Source: an uncultured Alphaproteobacteria bacterium (GTDB lineage: Bacteria > Pseudomonadota > Alphaproteobacteria > HIMB59). From it: a stretch of DNA of 64,000 nt. Positions 55,816-64,000 of the stretch are shown here, piece after piece. The notes under the pieces are model-generated. The model saw only the letters and a list, made by a program, of their open reading frames with translations, did no database searches and was not told the origin of the DNA. The stretch spans positions 33,405 through 97,404 of the forward strand of contig CACMIW010000006.1 of assembly GCA_902613845.1 (NCBI GenBank), in the 5' to 3' direction. The position numbers and the translations under genes are program-made. Position 1 is the stretch's first letter; every line of letters begins with the position of its first letter.

Positions 55816-56076
55816 ATGAACGAATTTCAACAACAAATACTTCAAAAAATCGAGCAAATTGCATCAAAACTTCAGAATTATAAAATTAATAATCAAGAAC
55901 TGATAAATGAGAAACAAGAATTAAAAGCCAAGATAGAATATTTAGAAAGAAGGGAGTCAGAATTACTAAGCGAATTAGAAAATAACAAACTTGAGTTATC
56001 TGAAAAATCTCAACTTATTGATCAAGCAACGAATAAAATTGAGGAATTATTGGGTTCAATAGATATAGATGGCTAA
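55816..56076 (+). CDS. ZapB-like coiled-coil protein
   Basis: 86 aa, almost entirely heptad-patterned coiled coil (residues about 5-75) ending in a short acidic tail. Its position immediately before zapA, with an eight-base overlap, matches the short coiled-coil protein commonly found there and suggests a divisome role. Sequence alone cannot tell it from other coiled coils. Confidence 0.7.
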   Translation: MNEFQQQILQKIEQIASKLQNYKINNQELINEKQELKAKIEYLERRESELLSELENNKLELSEKSQLIDQATNKIEELLGSIDIDG

Positions 56077-56401
56077 TTTAACTCTAACAATTGGAGGAAG
56101 ACCACTGAAAATACAATGCTCCGATGATAATGTTGAAACAGTAAGAGAGATTGCTTCTTCAATTAGTAAACTTATAGAAGATGAGAAGAGAGAGAATGTA
56201 CCTTTTTTAACATCGACACTTATTGCCTACCTTAAATCTATGGAAGATGTTTTGAAAAAAGAAAAAATATTGCAGGATTCATTGAACAAAAAATTATTTT
56301 ATGAGAGTCGTATACAAGAATTACAAAATGAAAATAATCATTTAAAATCTGACATTGAGCAAATTTTCAAAAAACTAAATGATAATATAATTATTGAATA
56401 A
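56069..56401 (+). CDS. zapA: Cell division protein ZapA
   Basis: 110 aa FtsZ-bundling protein. The N-terminal globular part LTIGGRPLKIQCSDD and the following IASSISKLIEDE match ZapA; the rest is a coiled coil used for dimer and tetramer formation. The next gene (fau) starts within its last eight bases, leaving no room for the 6S RNA gene often found here. Confidence 0.85.
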   Translation: MANLTLTIGGRPLKIQCSDDNVETVREIASSISKLIEDEKRENVPFLTSTLIAYLKSMEDVLKKEKILQDSLNKKLFYESRIQELQNENNHLKSDIEQIFKKLNDNIIIE

Positions 56402-56957
56402 AAAACAAATTCGAAAACACCACCTGGATCTAAGAATGCAACTAAGCACTTCGGATTTAAATATTTTTTCTAATAAAATAAATTCAAAAATATTAGGTCT
56501 AATTGAAAAAATTAATCCAAATAGCTCTGTTGGCTTATTTTATCCATATAAAAATGAGGTTAATGTATTGAAAATTTCTAATGATTTAATTAATAAAAAT
56601 ATAAAATGCTCACTTCCCAAAGTAATATCAAAAGGATCTTCTTTAAAGTACTTTGAATACAACCCTTATAGTCCAAATTTAGAAAAAGGTTTTGGCGGTA
56701 TTATGGAACCTAAGGGTGAAAAGACATTAGATCCTGATATAATTATTGCATCATGCTCTGCATTTAATGAAAAAGGTTTTAGGGTAGGCTATGGAGGAGG
56801 TTTTTTTGATAGAACTATTGAAAAATTGAAAAAAAAAGGAAATTTAAAAACTATTTTAGCTGCTTTTGAAATTCAAAAAACCAACTACAATTTTCAGGAG
56901 AGTTTTGACCAAAAAGTAGATTATATTTGTTCAGAACAAAAAATCTATTCTTTATGA
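56394..56957 (+). CDS. fau: 5-formyltetrahydrofolate cyclo-ligase
   Basis: 187 aa ATP-dependent enzyme converting 5-formyl-THF to 5,10-methenyl-THF. Begins with RKHHLDLRMQLS (K-x2-R-x5-R region), has FYPYKNEV and the hallmark GFRVGYGGGFFDR near residues 131-143. TTG start at 56394 inside zapA. Order zapA-fau-ymdB-like is widespread in Alphaproteobacteria. Confidence 0.92.
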   Translation: MNKKQIRKHHLDLRMQLSTSDLNIFSNKINSKILGLIEKINPNSSVGLFYPYKNEVNVLKISNDLINKNIKCSLPKVISKGSSLKYFEYNPYSPNLEKGFGGIMEPKGEKTLDPDIIIASCSAFNEKGFRVGYGGGFFDRTIEKLKKKGNLKTILAAFEIQKTNYNFQESFDQKVDYICSEQKIYSL

Positions 56958-57769
56958 ATTTTTTAGTGATAGGAGATGTTGTTGGTAGAACAGGTAGAAC
57001 AGCTCTAAAAGAAAATTTAAAAAAGATTCAAGATCAATTCAAGATTAGCTTTACAATAATTAATGCTGAAAATTCAGCTGGTGGTTATGGACTTACAGGA
57101 AAAATTTACGAAGAGCTTATTAGTTGGGGGGCTGACGCTATCACTTTAGGAAATCATGCTTGGAAACAAAAAGAGATCATTGAATATATGGATCAAAATC
57201 CAGATCATAATATTATCAGACCTTTAAATTTCGAAGTTGGATCTCCTGGTAGGGGGTTTAAAATTTTTACTCATAAAAATGGAAAAAGAATATTGGTAAG
57301 CCAAGTTCATGGTCAAACATTCATTGACCTTCCCTTAAGTAATCCATTTCATTCTATTGATACACAACTTTTATCTATAATCAATGACCATGAAATAGAT
57401 TATTCATTTCTAGAGGTACATGCTGAGGTGACATCTGAAAAAAATGGTATAGCTCAAAACTATGACGGAAAATTTACAGCTATATATGGGACTCATGTTC
57501 ATATTCCAACTTCAGATGCTAGGGTATTAGAAAAAGGCACTTGTTTTCAAACTGATATTGGCATGACAGGAGATTATAATTCTGTTATTGGTATGAAAAA
57601 AGAAAACGCTATCAAAAGAATGAGAACCGGATTGAACTCACATAGATTAGAACCCGCAGAGGGATTAGCCACTATTTCTGGAGCAGTTATAACTACTAAA
57701 GAGGGAGACACGAATTCAATTCAATCTATTCAAATAGGTGGTGTTTTGGATAGTAATTTATTATCTTAG
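56954..57769 (+). CDS. ymdB: YmdB-family metallophosphoesterase
   Basis: 271 aa. Metal motifs: FLVIGDVVGRTG at the start, INAENSAGGYGLT, TLGNHAWK and the C-terminal GTHVHIPTSD. The family (TIGR00282) contains dinuclear-metal phosphodiesterases acting on cyclic nucleotides or 2',3'-cNMP. I use ATG 56954, giving an ATGA overlap with fau, instead of an earlier in-frame TTG. Three bases before yebC. Confidence 0.92.
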   Translation: MNFLVIGDVVGRTGRTALKENLKKIQDQFKISFTIINAENSAGGYGLTGKIYEELISWGADAITLGNHAWKQKEIIEYMDQNPDHNIIRPLNFEVGSPGRGFKIFTHKNGKRILVSQVHGQTFIDLPLSNPFHSIDTQLLSIINDHEIDYSFLEVHAEVTSEKNGIAQNYDGKFTAIYGTHVHIPTSDARVLEKGTCFQTDIGMTGDYNSVIGMKKENAIKRMRTGLNSHRLEPAEGLATISGAVITTKEGDTNSIQSIQIGGVLDSNLLS

Positions 57770-57772
57770 CTC

Positions 57773-58513
57773 ATGGCAGGACATTCAAAATTTAAAAATA
57801 TTCAATATCGTAAAGGTGCTCAAGACAAAAAAAGAGCAAAACAATTTGCAAAAATAGGAAGAGAAATTCAAATAGCCGTGAAGATTGGAGGAACTGACCC
57901 AGAGTCCAATCCAAGATTGAGACTAGCAATAACAAACGCACGAAGTGTAAATATGCCAAAGGATAATGTAGATAGAGCTATTAATAAAAATAATACTGAA
58001 GCTTCTGATTATTCAGAAGTTCGCTATGAGGGGTATGGTCCATTTGGAACGGCCTTTATAATTGAGGCCTTAACGGATAATAAAAATAGAACAGCTTCAG
58101 AAATTAGGTCTATTTTTTCAAAGAATGGGGGGAATTTGGGGGAGACAGGAAGTGTGAGTTTTAATTTTAATAAGGTTGGAGAAATACAAGTCAAAAAAGA
58201 AATAGATGATAGTGCGTTGGAGGATTTACTTGACCATGGTTTAGAGGATTATAATACAGATGACGATGTAACATATCTTTATTCTTCATTTGAGGAATTA
58301 GCATCTTTTGAGAAAATACTAGTAGATAAAAACTTTGACATTGAAAGTGCAAATATTATCTGGAAGCCAAATTTAACTGTAAAAATTGAAAAAAAAGAAG
58401 ATCTTGACAAGCTTATTAGATTAAATGAAGAGTTAGAGGATAACGATGATGTTCAAAATTGTTTTTCAAATCTTGATTTTGATAGTGAACTTTTAGAGGT
58501 TAATAATGCCTGA
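57773..58513 (+). CDS. yebC: YebC/PmpR family transcription/translation factor
   Basis: 246 aa. Diagnostic N-terminus AGHSKFKNIQYRKGAQD, then KIGGTDPESNPRL, GYGPFGTAFIIEALTDN and NLGETGSVSFNF. YebC proteins act as regulators and, more recently, as factors easing ribosome stalling at proline stretches. Normal length. Its end overlaps the next small gene by eight bases. Confidence 0.95.
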   Translation: MAGHSKFKNIQYRKGAQDKKRAKQFAKIGREIQIAVKIGGTDPESNPRLRLAITNARSVNMPKDNVDRAINKNNTEASDYSEVRYEGYGPFGTAFIIEALTDNKNRTASEIRSIFSKNGGNLGETGSVSFNFNKVGEIQVKKEIDDSALEDLLDHGLEDYNTDDDVTYLYSSFEELASFEKILVDKNFDIESANIIWKPNLTVKIEKKEDLDKLIRLNEELEDNDDVQNCFSNLDFDSELLEVNNA

Positions 58514-58832
58514 TAAAGCTTGGAAAAATAGGGAAAGACTTGTAGCAAAGTTTTTTGGAGGTATGAGAAATGCCCTTAGTGGGATTAATTCAAAAGTTAC
58601 TCATTCAGATGTAATTCACAATAAATTATTCATTGAATGTAAATTAAGAGCTAAACATACAGCTATTAAATTATGGGATGATACAAAATCTTTAGCAGAC
58701 AAGGAAAAAAAGACCCCTGTCATCGCATTATGTGAAAAAAATAGACCTGGTTTTTGGATAATGGTACATTCAGATGATTTTGAGGAAGTCTCTAAAGAAC
58801 TTAAAAATAAAAATTTAATTGATGAAGAATAA
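58506..58832 (+). CDS. Small PD-(D/E)xK nuclease-like protein
   Basis: 108 aa. After a helical RERLVAKFFGG segment comes SDVIHNKLFIECKLRAK, which fits the PD-(D/E)xK core with D35, E44 and K46, followed by KTPVIALCEKNRPGFWIMV. The layout resembles short phage-type endonuclease or Holliday-junction-resolvase-like proteins. It sits between yebC and tolQ, where ruvC-ruvA-ruvB often lie. Overlaps yebC by eight bases and ends three bases before tolQ. Fold inferred from motif; activity unknown. Confidence 0.7.
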   Translation: MPDKAWKNRERLVAKFFGGMRNALSGINSKVTHSDVIHNKLFIECKLRAKHTAIKLWDDTKSLADKEKKTPVIALCEKNRPGFWIMVHSDDFEEVSKELKNKNLIDEE

Positions 58833-58835
58833 TTA

Positions 58836-59534
58836 ATGGAAGAAGTAGTCAACTTAGCATCACTTGAAGGTTCGGTAGATTTCTCAATGATGGGAATGTT
58901 TCTAAAATCTGACTGGGTTGTAAAATTTGTAATAATATTGCTGGTGATTTTTTCAATTCAATCTTGGAAGACAATCATTCAAAAAATTTTGTTAATAAAT
59001 AAACTTAAGAAAATATCAAAAAAATTTGAAAACCATTTTTGGTCTGGTGTGTCTTTAGATGAACTATACAAACAAATTGATGAATTTGATCAAGAAAGTT
59101 TCTCAAATATATTTAGAAATATTATGAATGAATATGAAAAATCACGAATTCAGAAAAATAAAATAGACTCAGCTTTCATTCAAAGACTTTATACCTCTCT
59201 TGATTTAAGTATTGCTGTTGAAGATACAAATTTAAATAAAGGATTGTCTTTTTTGGCATCCTCTGGATCTGTAGCACCTTTTATAGGATTATTTGGAACA
59301 GTTTGGGGAATCATGAATAGTTTTCAAGCAATAGCAATTGCTCAAAATACTAATCTTGCTGTAGTTGCACCCGGTATAGCAGAGGCTTTATTTGTAACTG
59401 CTTTGGGTCTTTTCGTTGCTATCCCCTCAACCGCCTACTACAACCTCATAACTTCAAAAATTGATAACTATTTGTCAGAGGCTGAGAGTTTTGGGAAGGA
59501 CTTAGTTAATATAATTTCACGCCAAGTTAAATAA
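58836..59534 (+). CDS. tolQ: TolQ proton-channel subunit
   Basis: 232 aa inner-membrane protein of the ExbB/TolQ family. Three membrane helices: near residues 23-41, and the paired VAPFIGLFGTVWGIMNSF and GIAEALFVTALGLFVAIPS segments that line the proton path. With TolR it drives TolA for outer-membrane invagination at division. First of six tol-pal genes. Confidence 0.95.
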   Translation: MEEVVNLASLEGSVDFSMMGMFLKSDWVVKFVIILLVIFSIQSWKTIIQKILLINKLKKISKKFENHFWSGVSLDELYKQIDEFDQESFSNIFRNIMNEYEKSRIQKNKIDSAFIQRLYTSLDLSIAVEDTNLNKGLSFLASSGSVAPFIGLFGTVWGIMNSFQAIAIAQNTNLAVVAPGIAEALFVTALGLFVAIPSTAYYNLITSKIDNYLSEAESFGKDLVNIISRQVK

Positions 59535-59538
59535 TTAT

Positions 59539-59934
59539 ATGAGAAAAAAACATCGACCTGTTTCCAATATAAATGTTACTCCGATGGTAGATGTTATGTT
59601 AGTTTTACTTATTGTGTTTATGGTCACAGCTCCCCTCTTAACTGTGGGCGTCCCAGTTAATTTGCCAAAAGTTGAGGCTAATTCTTTAGATGCACAAAAG
59701 GAACCACTTGAAATCTCAATTAATGAAAATAATGATATTTACTTAGGTGAAGAACTAATACCTTTTGAAGATTTAATATTAAAAGTTAAAACTATTGCAG
59801 GCTCCAATACTGACATAAGGATTTTTTTAAGAGCTGATACCACAATAAACTATGGAGAAGTGATGAAGGTTCTTGGTGCTCTGAACACATCTGGTTTTTT
59901 AAAAATTGCCCTTGTAACGAAAAAACCAAGTTAA
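59539..59934 (+). CDS. tolR: TolR
   Basis: 131 aa. Single N-terminal membrane helix with the conserved proton-carrying Asp in NVTPMVDVMLVLLIVFMV, then a periplasmic ExbD-like domain with PLEISINENNDIYLG and IFLRADTTINYGEV. Four bases after tolQ; the tolA GTG follows its stop directly. Confidence 0.95.
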   Translation: MRKKHRPVSNINVTPMVDVMLVLLIVFMVTAPLLTVGVPVNLPKVEANSLDAQKEPLEISINENNDIYLGEELIPFEDLILKVKTIAGSNTDIRIFLRADTTINYGEVMKVLGALNTSGFLKIALVTKKPS

Positions 59935-60939
59935 GTGTCAACTATTTCACTATTTAATCCTTTTAGAAATTTAATCTTATTCATTGAAAATTTCAGTTAT
60001 AAAAAAAGTGATTTTTATTTCCAAATATTCTCTTTTCTATTACATCTATTAATTTTGATACCGATGATAAATTTTACTTTTGAAAAAAAAATCAGTGATA
60101 TTCCAATGATTTTACCGGTTGAAATGTTCATTATTGAGGAAGAGACAGCTGCACCTGAATTTGTTGAGGAAATAAATGAAATTGTTCCAACATTTCAAGA
60201 AGAAACACTAAAGCAAAATGAAACTGAGGTTATTGAACCAGAATTAAAAGAAATAACATCTCAAGAGTCAATTGATCCAATAATTCAGGATACTAATGAA
60301 GAAGTATTAGTTGATAACTCTTCAGACAAAACTAACGAATTTATTATTGATGAGAAAGTAAAACCTGAAATCAAAAAACCAGAAGAGGAGACACCTCCAC
60401 CAATTGAAAATGATTTTGAGATTAAATTAAAACAAAAACCTCAACCTAAAGAAATACCTGAACCCAAAAAGGATATTGAGATTGTTTTAAAGAAAAAGCC
60501 TGTAAAGAAAACTTTCAATGTAAGCACTGTACTTAAAGATCTAGAAAATCAAGATAAAGAATTTAAAAAAGACCAGGAATCTTCTGAAGTCAAACAAGAG
60601 GAGGTTTTCACAGAAAAAGTTGGACCAACTATGACTATTTCAGAAATTGACTTACTAAGGCAACAATTACATGGCTGTTTAAATCTTAATGTTGGTGTCG
60701 CTAATTTAAAAGAAATAAAACCTGTTATTTATATTGAAGTTAACCCTGATCGAACTGTAAAAAGTTCTAAAGTAGTCAATAAAGAAAAATTAAATGATCC
60801 ATCATTTAGAACTGCTGCTGAAGCTGCAATGAGAGCAGTAAATAATCCAGATTGTAGCCCTCTTTTGTTACCTGCAGATAAATATGAACAGTGGAAAGAA
60901 ATTAACTTTACTTTTGATTTCAGCTGGATGTTTGATTAA
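59935..60939 (+). CDS. tolA: TolA
   Basis: 334 aa. One N-terminal membrane helix (residues about 27-46), a long Glu/Pro/Lys-rich periplasmic arm, and a C-terminal globular domain beginning SEIDLLRQQLHGCLN and containing the paired cysteines C247 and C297 by rough count. Connects the TolQR motor to Pal and TolB. Start GTG at 59935 immediately follows the tolR stop. The arm has acidic repeats instead of the Ala-rich helix of E. coli. Confidence 0.88.
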   Translation: MSTISLFNPFRNLILFIENFSYKKSDFYFQIFSFLLHLLILIPMINFTFEKKISDIPMILPVEMFIIEEETAAPEFVEEINEIVPTFQEETLKQNETEVIEPELKEITSQESIDPIIQDTNEEVLVDNSSDKTNEFIIDEKVKPEIKKPEEETPPPIENDFEIKLKQKPQPKEIPEPKKDIEIVLKKKPVKKTFNVSTVLKDLENQDKEFKKDQESSEVKQEEVFTEKVGPTMTISEIDLLRQQLHGCLNLNVGVANLKEIKPVIYIEVNPDRTVKSSKVVNKEKLNDPSFRTAAEAAMRAVNNPDCSPLLLPADKYEQWKEINFTFDFSWMFD

Positions 60940-60984
60940 TAAAAATTTAAGATACAAATTACGTAATCCGTTAGAAATATTCTT

Positions 60985-62305
60985 ATGATTAAAAAAATTC
61001 TAATAATTTTGTTTTTTTCACTCAACGCAAACGCTGCATTAGAGGTAACCATTGCTCAAGGAAAAGTTGAACCTACTCCAATAGCCATAACTCAGATTTT
61101 TGGAGCTGACTCAGAAACAGCTAGATACGGAAACACACTTAGACAAATTATTTCTAATAATCTTACAAATTCTGGACTTTTTTACACTGTAAATGAAGAC
61201 CTTTATATACAATCAGACAATTTAGTTGAAAAAGTTCCACGTTTTGAAGACTGGAAATTAATTAAAGCACAGTTTTTATTGAGCGCAGATGTCAGTAAAA
61301 CTGATAAAGGGATCAGACTACGAATGAGGCTTTATGACGTTTTTAATGCAAAAGAGATAGAAAAACTACAACTAACAATACCAGATGATAACTTATTAAG
61401 GAGAGTAGGCCATACTGTAAGTGACATTGTTTACGAGAGAATTACTGGTGAAACAGGTTACTTTGATACAAGAATTGTTTATGTATCTGAAATTGGCCCA
61501 CTAGACCAAAGAGTAAAAAGATTGGCAATCATGGATCAAGATGGACATTTAGATAGTCATCAATTTTTTAACAGATGGAAAAAATTTGGTATTAACTCCG
61601 CGTTTCGCACCAAATAAACAATTAATTACTTATATGGAATATAAAAATAATCTTCCAAGAGTTTATATATACAATCTTAAAACAGGAGAAAGAGAAATTG
61701 TTGGAGATTTTCCTGGAATGACTTTTGCACCAAGATTTTCACCAGATAGCCAAAGTGTAGTAATGTCTTTTTCAGACCCTAACAATGCAGCAAATTCTGA
61801 AATATATTTAATGGATTTAAACACACGATCTCGTTCAAGATTAACTAATGACTCTGGAATTGATACATCACCCTCCTTTTCCCCAAATGGAGAGAAAATT
61901 GTTTTTAACTCTGATCGTGGTGGGAGTCCTCAATTATTTGTTATGGATAAAAATGGAGATAATATTAAAAGAATTTCAAAAGGCAGAGGTGTATATGGAA
62001 ACCCAGTTTGGTCTCCAAGAGGTGATTTGATAGCTTTTACTAAGTTAACCCAGGGTAATTTCCACATAGGAGTCATGGATACAAATGGAAATAATGAAAG
62101 AGTAATTGTGAAGGACTTTGCCCTAGAGTCACCTGCATGGTCTCCAAATGGAAGATATTTAATATTTCATAGACAAAAAAGGTCAAATCTTGATGGTACT
62201 GGGGGGGAAGTTACAATACATTTTATAGACATAACTGGATATAATGAGAGAGTTATTCCGACCCCAAGGGATGGAAGTGACCCAGCTTGGTCACCTCTAT
62301 TATAA
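60985..62305 (+). CDS. tolB: TolB beta-propeller protein, interrupted by a frameshift
   Basis: Periplasmic TolB, which binds Pal and TolA. Signal peptide at the N-terminus (NANA cleavage), then the alpha/beta domain, then beta-propeller blades with FSPDSQ, FSPNGEKIVFNSDRGG and SPNGRYLIF. The frame from 60985 stops at 61617, while the rest continues in another frame from about 61570. Removing one T from the T6 run at 61564-61569 restores HQFLTDGKNLVLTPRF, which matches TolB. So this is one gene carrying a +1 indel: sequencing error, real mutation or slippage site. Confidence 0.88.
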
Positions 62306-62380
62306 AAAATCATTAGGAATCAACAAAATCTAAAAAAATTAATTAAGAATTGTCTTGATTTCCAAAAAATTCAGTGTTTA

Positions 62381-62408
62381 TTTACCTAAACTATAGTAAG
62401 AATATATT
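62381..62408 (+). promoter_or_regulatory. Putative pal promoter
   Basis: TTTACC (62381-62386) and TATATT (62403-62408) are 16 bases apart in the 119-base tolB-pal gap, 17 bases before the pal ATG, with GGAG between as the ribosome site. A separate promoter fits the higher demand for Pal. Confidence 0.45.
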
Positions 62409-62424
62409 TACTCGGAGATTTATA

Positions 62425-62919
62425 ATGTTAAAAAATTTGTTTATGCTTATTGTTGCGGGTTTTTTCCTTGCCTCATGTGCTGCTACTAAGACTGAACAAG
62501 GCGGAGACACAGATGCAGCTTCAGCTAGTGCAAGTTCATCCTCGGGGGGTGAAATTACAGCTGGTACCCAAGAAGATCTCATTGTTAACGTTGGTGACAG
62601 AGTCTTCTTTGAATTTGATAGTTCTGAACTCACTGTTGATGCGCAAGCAACACTTGATGCACAGGCAGCTTGGTTAATGCAATACCCTGACACTAACATA
62701 ACTGTTGAAGGTCATGCAGATGAAAGAGGTACTCGTGAGTACAACTTAGCTTTAGGAGATAAAAGAGCATTTTCTGTCTATTCTTATCTAGCTCAGGCTG
62801 GAATTGATACTAATAGAATGGAATATGTAAGCTGGGGTAAAGAAAGACCTGAAGTAATTGGATCTGATGAAACTGCTTACAGTCAAAATAGACGCGGCGT
62901 AACACTAGTAAGTAATTAA
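62425..62919 (+). CDS. pal: Peptidoglycan-associated lipoprotein Pal
   Basis: 164 aa outer-membrane lipoprotein. Signal with lipobox LASC (C18), a Ser/Ala linker, then an OmpA-like peptidoglycan-binding domain: FFEFDSSEL, VEGHADERGTREYNLALG and NRRGV. Start is ATG 62425, preceded by GGAG; the longer reading from a TTG at 62374 would put extra residues before the signal. A stem-loop follows. Confidence 0.96.
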   Translation: MLKNLFMLIVAGFFLASCAATKTEQGGDTDAASASASSSSGGEITAGTQEDLIVNVGDRVFFEFDSSELTVDAQATLDAQAAWLMQYPDTNITVEGHADERGTREYNLALGDKRAFSVYSYLAQAGIDTNRMEYVSWGKERPEVIGSDETAYSQNRRGVTLVSN

Positions 62920-62933
62920 TTAAAATTTCATTA

Positions 62934-62958
62934 AGGTGCTCTTTAAAAAAGAGCACCT
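62934..62958 (+). repeat. Stem-loop between pal and cpoB
   Basis: AGGTGCTCTTT (62934-62944), loop AAA, AAAGAGCACCT (62948-62958): a perfect 11-bp stem without a following T tract, ten bases before the cpoB ATG. Probably stabilises pal mRNA and limits cpoB expression. Confidence 0.7.
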
Positions 62959-62967
62959 AAAAATTTC

Positions 62968-63996
62968 ATGAAAAAAATAAACAAAATTTTGGTTATTTTT
63001 TTCTTAGTCCTTTTTAGTAACCAATCTAATTCTGAAAATCACAATCAAGTATCTGTAGAATTAGACAGAATTAAAAATGACATAATTGATCTTCAAAAGT
63101 TTGTTTATAAGAATGAGTCATTACTTAATAATAACTCTATCACAATTGAAAATAATAACATAAAAGAGTTAAAAAATTTAATAAATGATATTTCAAAAAA
63201 TATTATTGCATTGGAAAAACAAATTTCAGATATCAAAGATGACGTAAGTAATTTATACTCTTTATACACATCATCTGAATCTGAAGAAAAAAATATCATT
63301 ACCTCATCTGATCAATTGAATATAGAAGAAAGCTCATCAAATATTGTAGAAAACTCAGAAGATGACCAATTCTTAGGACAAATCAGCCTGTCTGATCTTG
63401 AAAGAGATGAAATAAAAAATATAGAAATACCAAATGAGGAATTAGATAAGACAATTTCTTCATTAGGTCTTGAAAAAGAGGAATTAGATGAAATAGAGAT
63501 AAAATCTGTCTCAGAAGTAAATACATCAATGCTTAATGATTTAGATATGCTGATGGAGGAAAGAGAAATAGAGCTTAATAAGCCAATAATTGACATTAAA
63601 TTAGAGTTAAAAAATGCAAAAACAAGCTTTGCAAGTTTCGATAATAAGTCTGCCATTGAAAGTTTACTGTTGATAATTAATTCAAACACTGATCAAGATG
63701 AATATCTAGCTGAAACTTATTATCTTCTTGGCAGGACTTATTTTATGGAGGATGAAATAATTGAAGCAATTAAATATTTTGGAATAAGACACAGAGACTT
63801 CTCTTCATTCTCCAAATTTAAGTCAGAAAATTACTTTTGGCTAGGAAAGTCTCTCTTTAGTATTGGAGATCAAGAAAATGGATGTTTAATTATGGAAGAT
63901 CTAATTTTTTCAAATGCTTATTTAGAAAGTAAAGAAGTAATTGATTCTGCTAAATCTCTCCAATCCGAAAAAGATTGTGGTTTAATTATTGACTGA
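62968..63996 (+). CDS. cpoB: Tol-Pal system protein CpoB (YbgF)
   Basis: 342 aa. Signal peptide (hydrophobic residues about 7-20), a coiled-coil N-terminal region (residues 25-95) used for trimerisation, a long acidic Ser/Glu-rich linker, and C-terminal tetratricopeptide repeats from about residue 215 with AETYYLLGRTYF and NYFWLGKSLFSIGD. CpoB coordinates peptidoglycan synthesis with outer-membrane constriction. The linker is unusually long and acidic. Ends four bases before the window edge. Confidence 0.85.
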   Translation: MKKINKILVIFFLVLFSNQSNSENHNQVSVELDRIKNDIIDLQKFVYKNESLLNNNSITIENNNIKELKNLINDISKNIIALEKQISDIKDDVSNLYSLYTSSESEEKNIITSSDQLNIEESSSNIVENSEDDQFLGQISLSDLERDEIKNIEIPNEELDKTISSLGLEKEELDEIEIKSVSEVNTSMLNDLDMLMEEREIELNKPIIDIKLELKNAKTSFASFDNKSAIESLLLIINSNTDQDEYLAETYYLLGRTYFMEDEIIEAIKYFGIRHRDFSSFSKFKSENYFWLGKSLFSIGDQENGCLIMEDLIFSNAYLESKEVIDSAKSLQSEKDCGLIID

Positions 63997-64000
63997 AGAT

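Noticed and set aside
56394..56410. 6S RNA gene expected between zapA and fau in alphaproteobacteria
   Set aside because: The two genes overlap by eight bases, leaving no space for it.
61586..62305. Separate gene for a stand-alone beta-propeller protein
   Set aside because: It is the second half of tolB in another frame; one T removed at 61564-61569 joins it perfectly to the first half.
63312..63689. 125-codon minus-strand Ser-rich ORF
   Set aside because: Antisense to the acidic linker of cpoB; Ser/Ile-rich shadow of Glu/Asp codons.

Overview
The window is a continuous, gene-dense stretch of a very AT-rich (by eye about 30% GC) bacterial chromosome. It looks like a streamlined marine alphaproteobacterium. 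Alphaproteobacterial signs are the general L-amino-acid ABC importer (aap/bzt type), 5-aminolevulinate synthase (the C4 route to heme), a TrcR/DUF1013 cell-cycle regulator, a CIRCE-controlled groESL operon and zapA followed by fau. Streamlining shows in intergenic gaps that are mostly under 60 bases, many 1-11 base gene overlaps, frequent TTG/GTG starts and no visible insertion sequence, prophage, CRISPR array, tRNA or rRNA. A HIMB59/AEGEAN-169 or SAR11-like lineage fits, but this is inference from composition and gene content.

Layout. 1-13.3 kb: tail of a sugar-nucleotide gene (rfbA), exonuclease I (sbcB), a small phosphatase operon, transaldolase, BioY, a Tat-exported MsrB, two transporters, MutT, a leucine-type dehydrogenase, CcdA with a TVP38 protein, and an oxidoreductase-SelD fusion. 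13.4-23 kb: groESL with a textbook CIRCE operator, MscS, argF, trkH, apaG, fhs and ugd. 23-28 kb: the four-gene amino-acid importer plus a LysE-type exporter, then a pair of very small coupled genes. 28.4-34.5 kb: a dipeptidase, a heme-dependent N-demethylase-like gene with a TauE exporter, an ArgO-like exporter and a MATE pump.

34.5-43.3 kb holds the whole aerobic heme pathway from succinyl-CoA and glycine: hemC (with a HemD-like C-terminal half)-hemB-hemE-hemH-hemF-hemJ on the minus strand and hemA (ALA synthase) on the plus strand. 43.4-49.7 kb: TrhO, a divergent bL33, then a photolyase / FAD-oxidoreductase / DUF1365 / cyclopropane-fatty-acid-synthase-like / DUF3833 cluster that recalls light- and singlet-oxygen-response loci. 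49.7-55.8 kb (minus strand): tkt-gap-fba with efp, suhB, rpmE and trcR. 55.8-64 kb (plus strand): zapB-like/zapA, fau, ymdB, yebC, a small PD-(D/E)xK nuclease-like gene, then tolQ-tolR-tolA-tolB-pal-cpoB.

Most notable observations: tolB is broken by one extra T in a T6 run; the photolyase has no ATG/GTG/TTG at its expected N-terminus and may start at ATC; HemC carries a HemD-like half so the heme locus is self-contained; a phage-type nuclease-like gene sits between yebC and tolQ, where ruvCAB often lies; and two long inverted repeats with SD-like or anti-SD-like loops are candidate structured RNAs. Five very small genes (27-59 codons, plus one doubtful 29-codon ORF) were found by reading the gaps directly. 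I saw no wholly novel multi-gene system.
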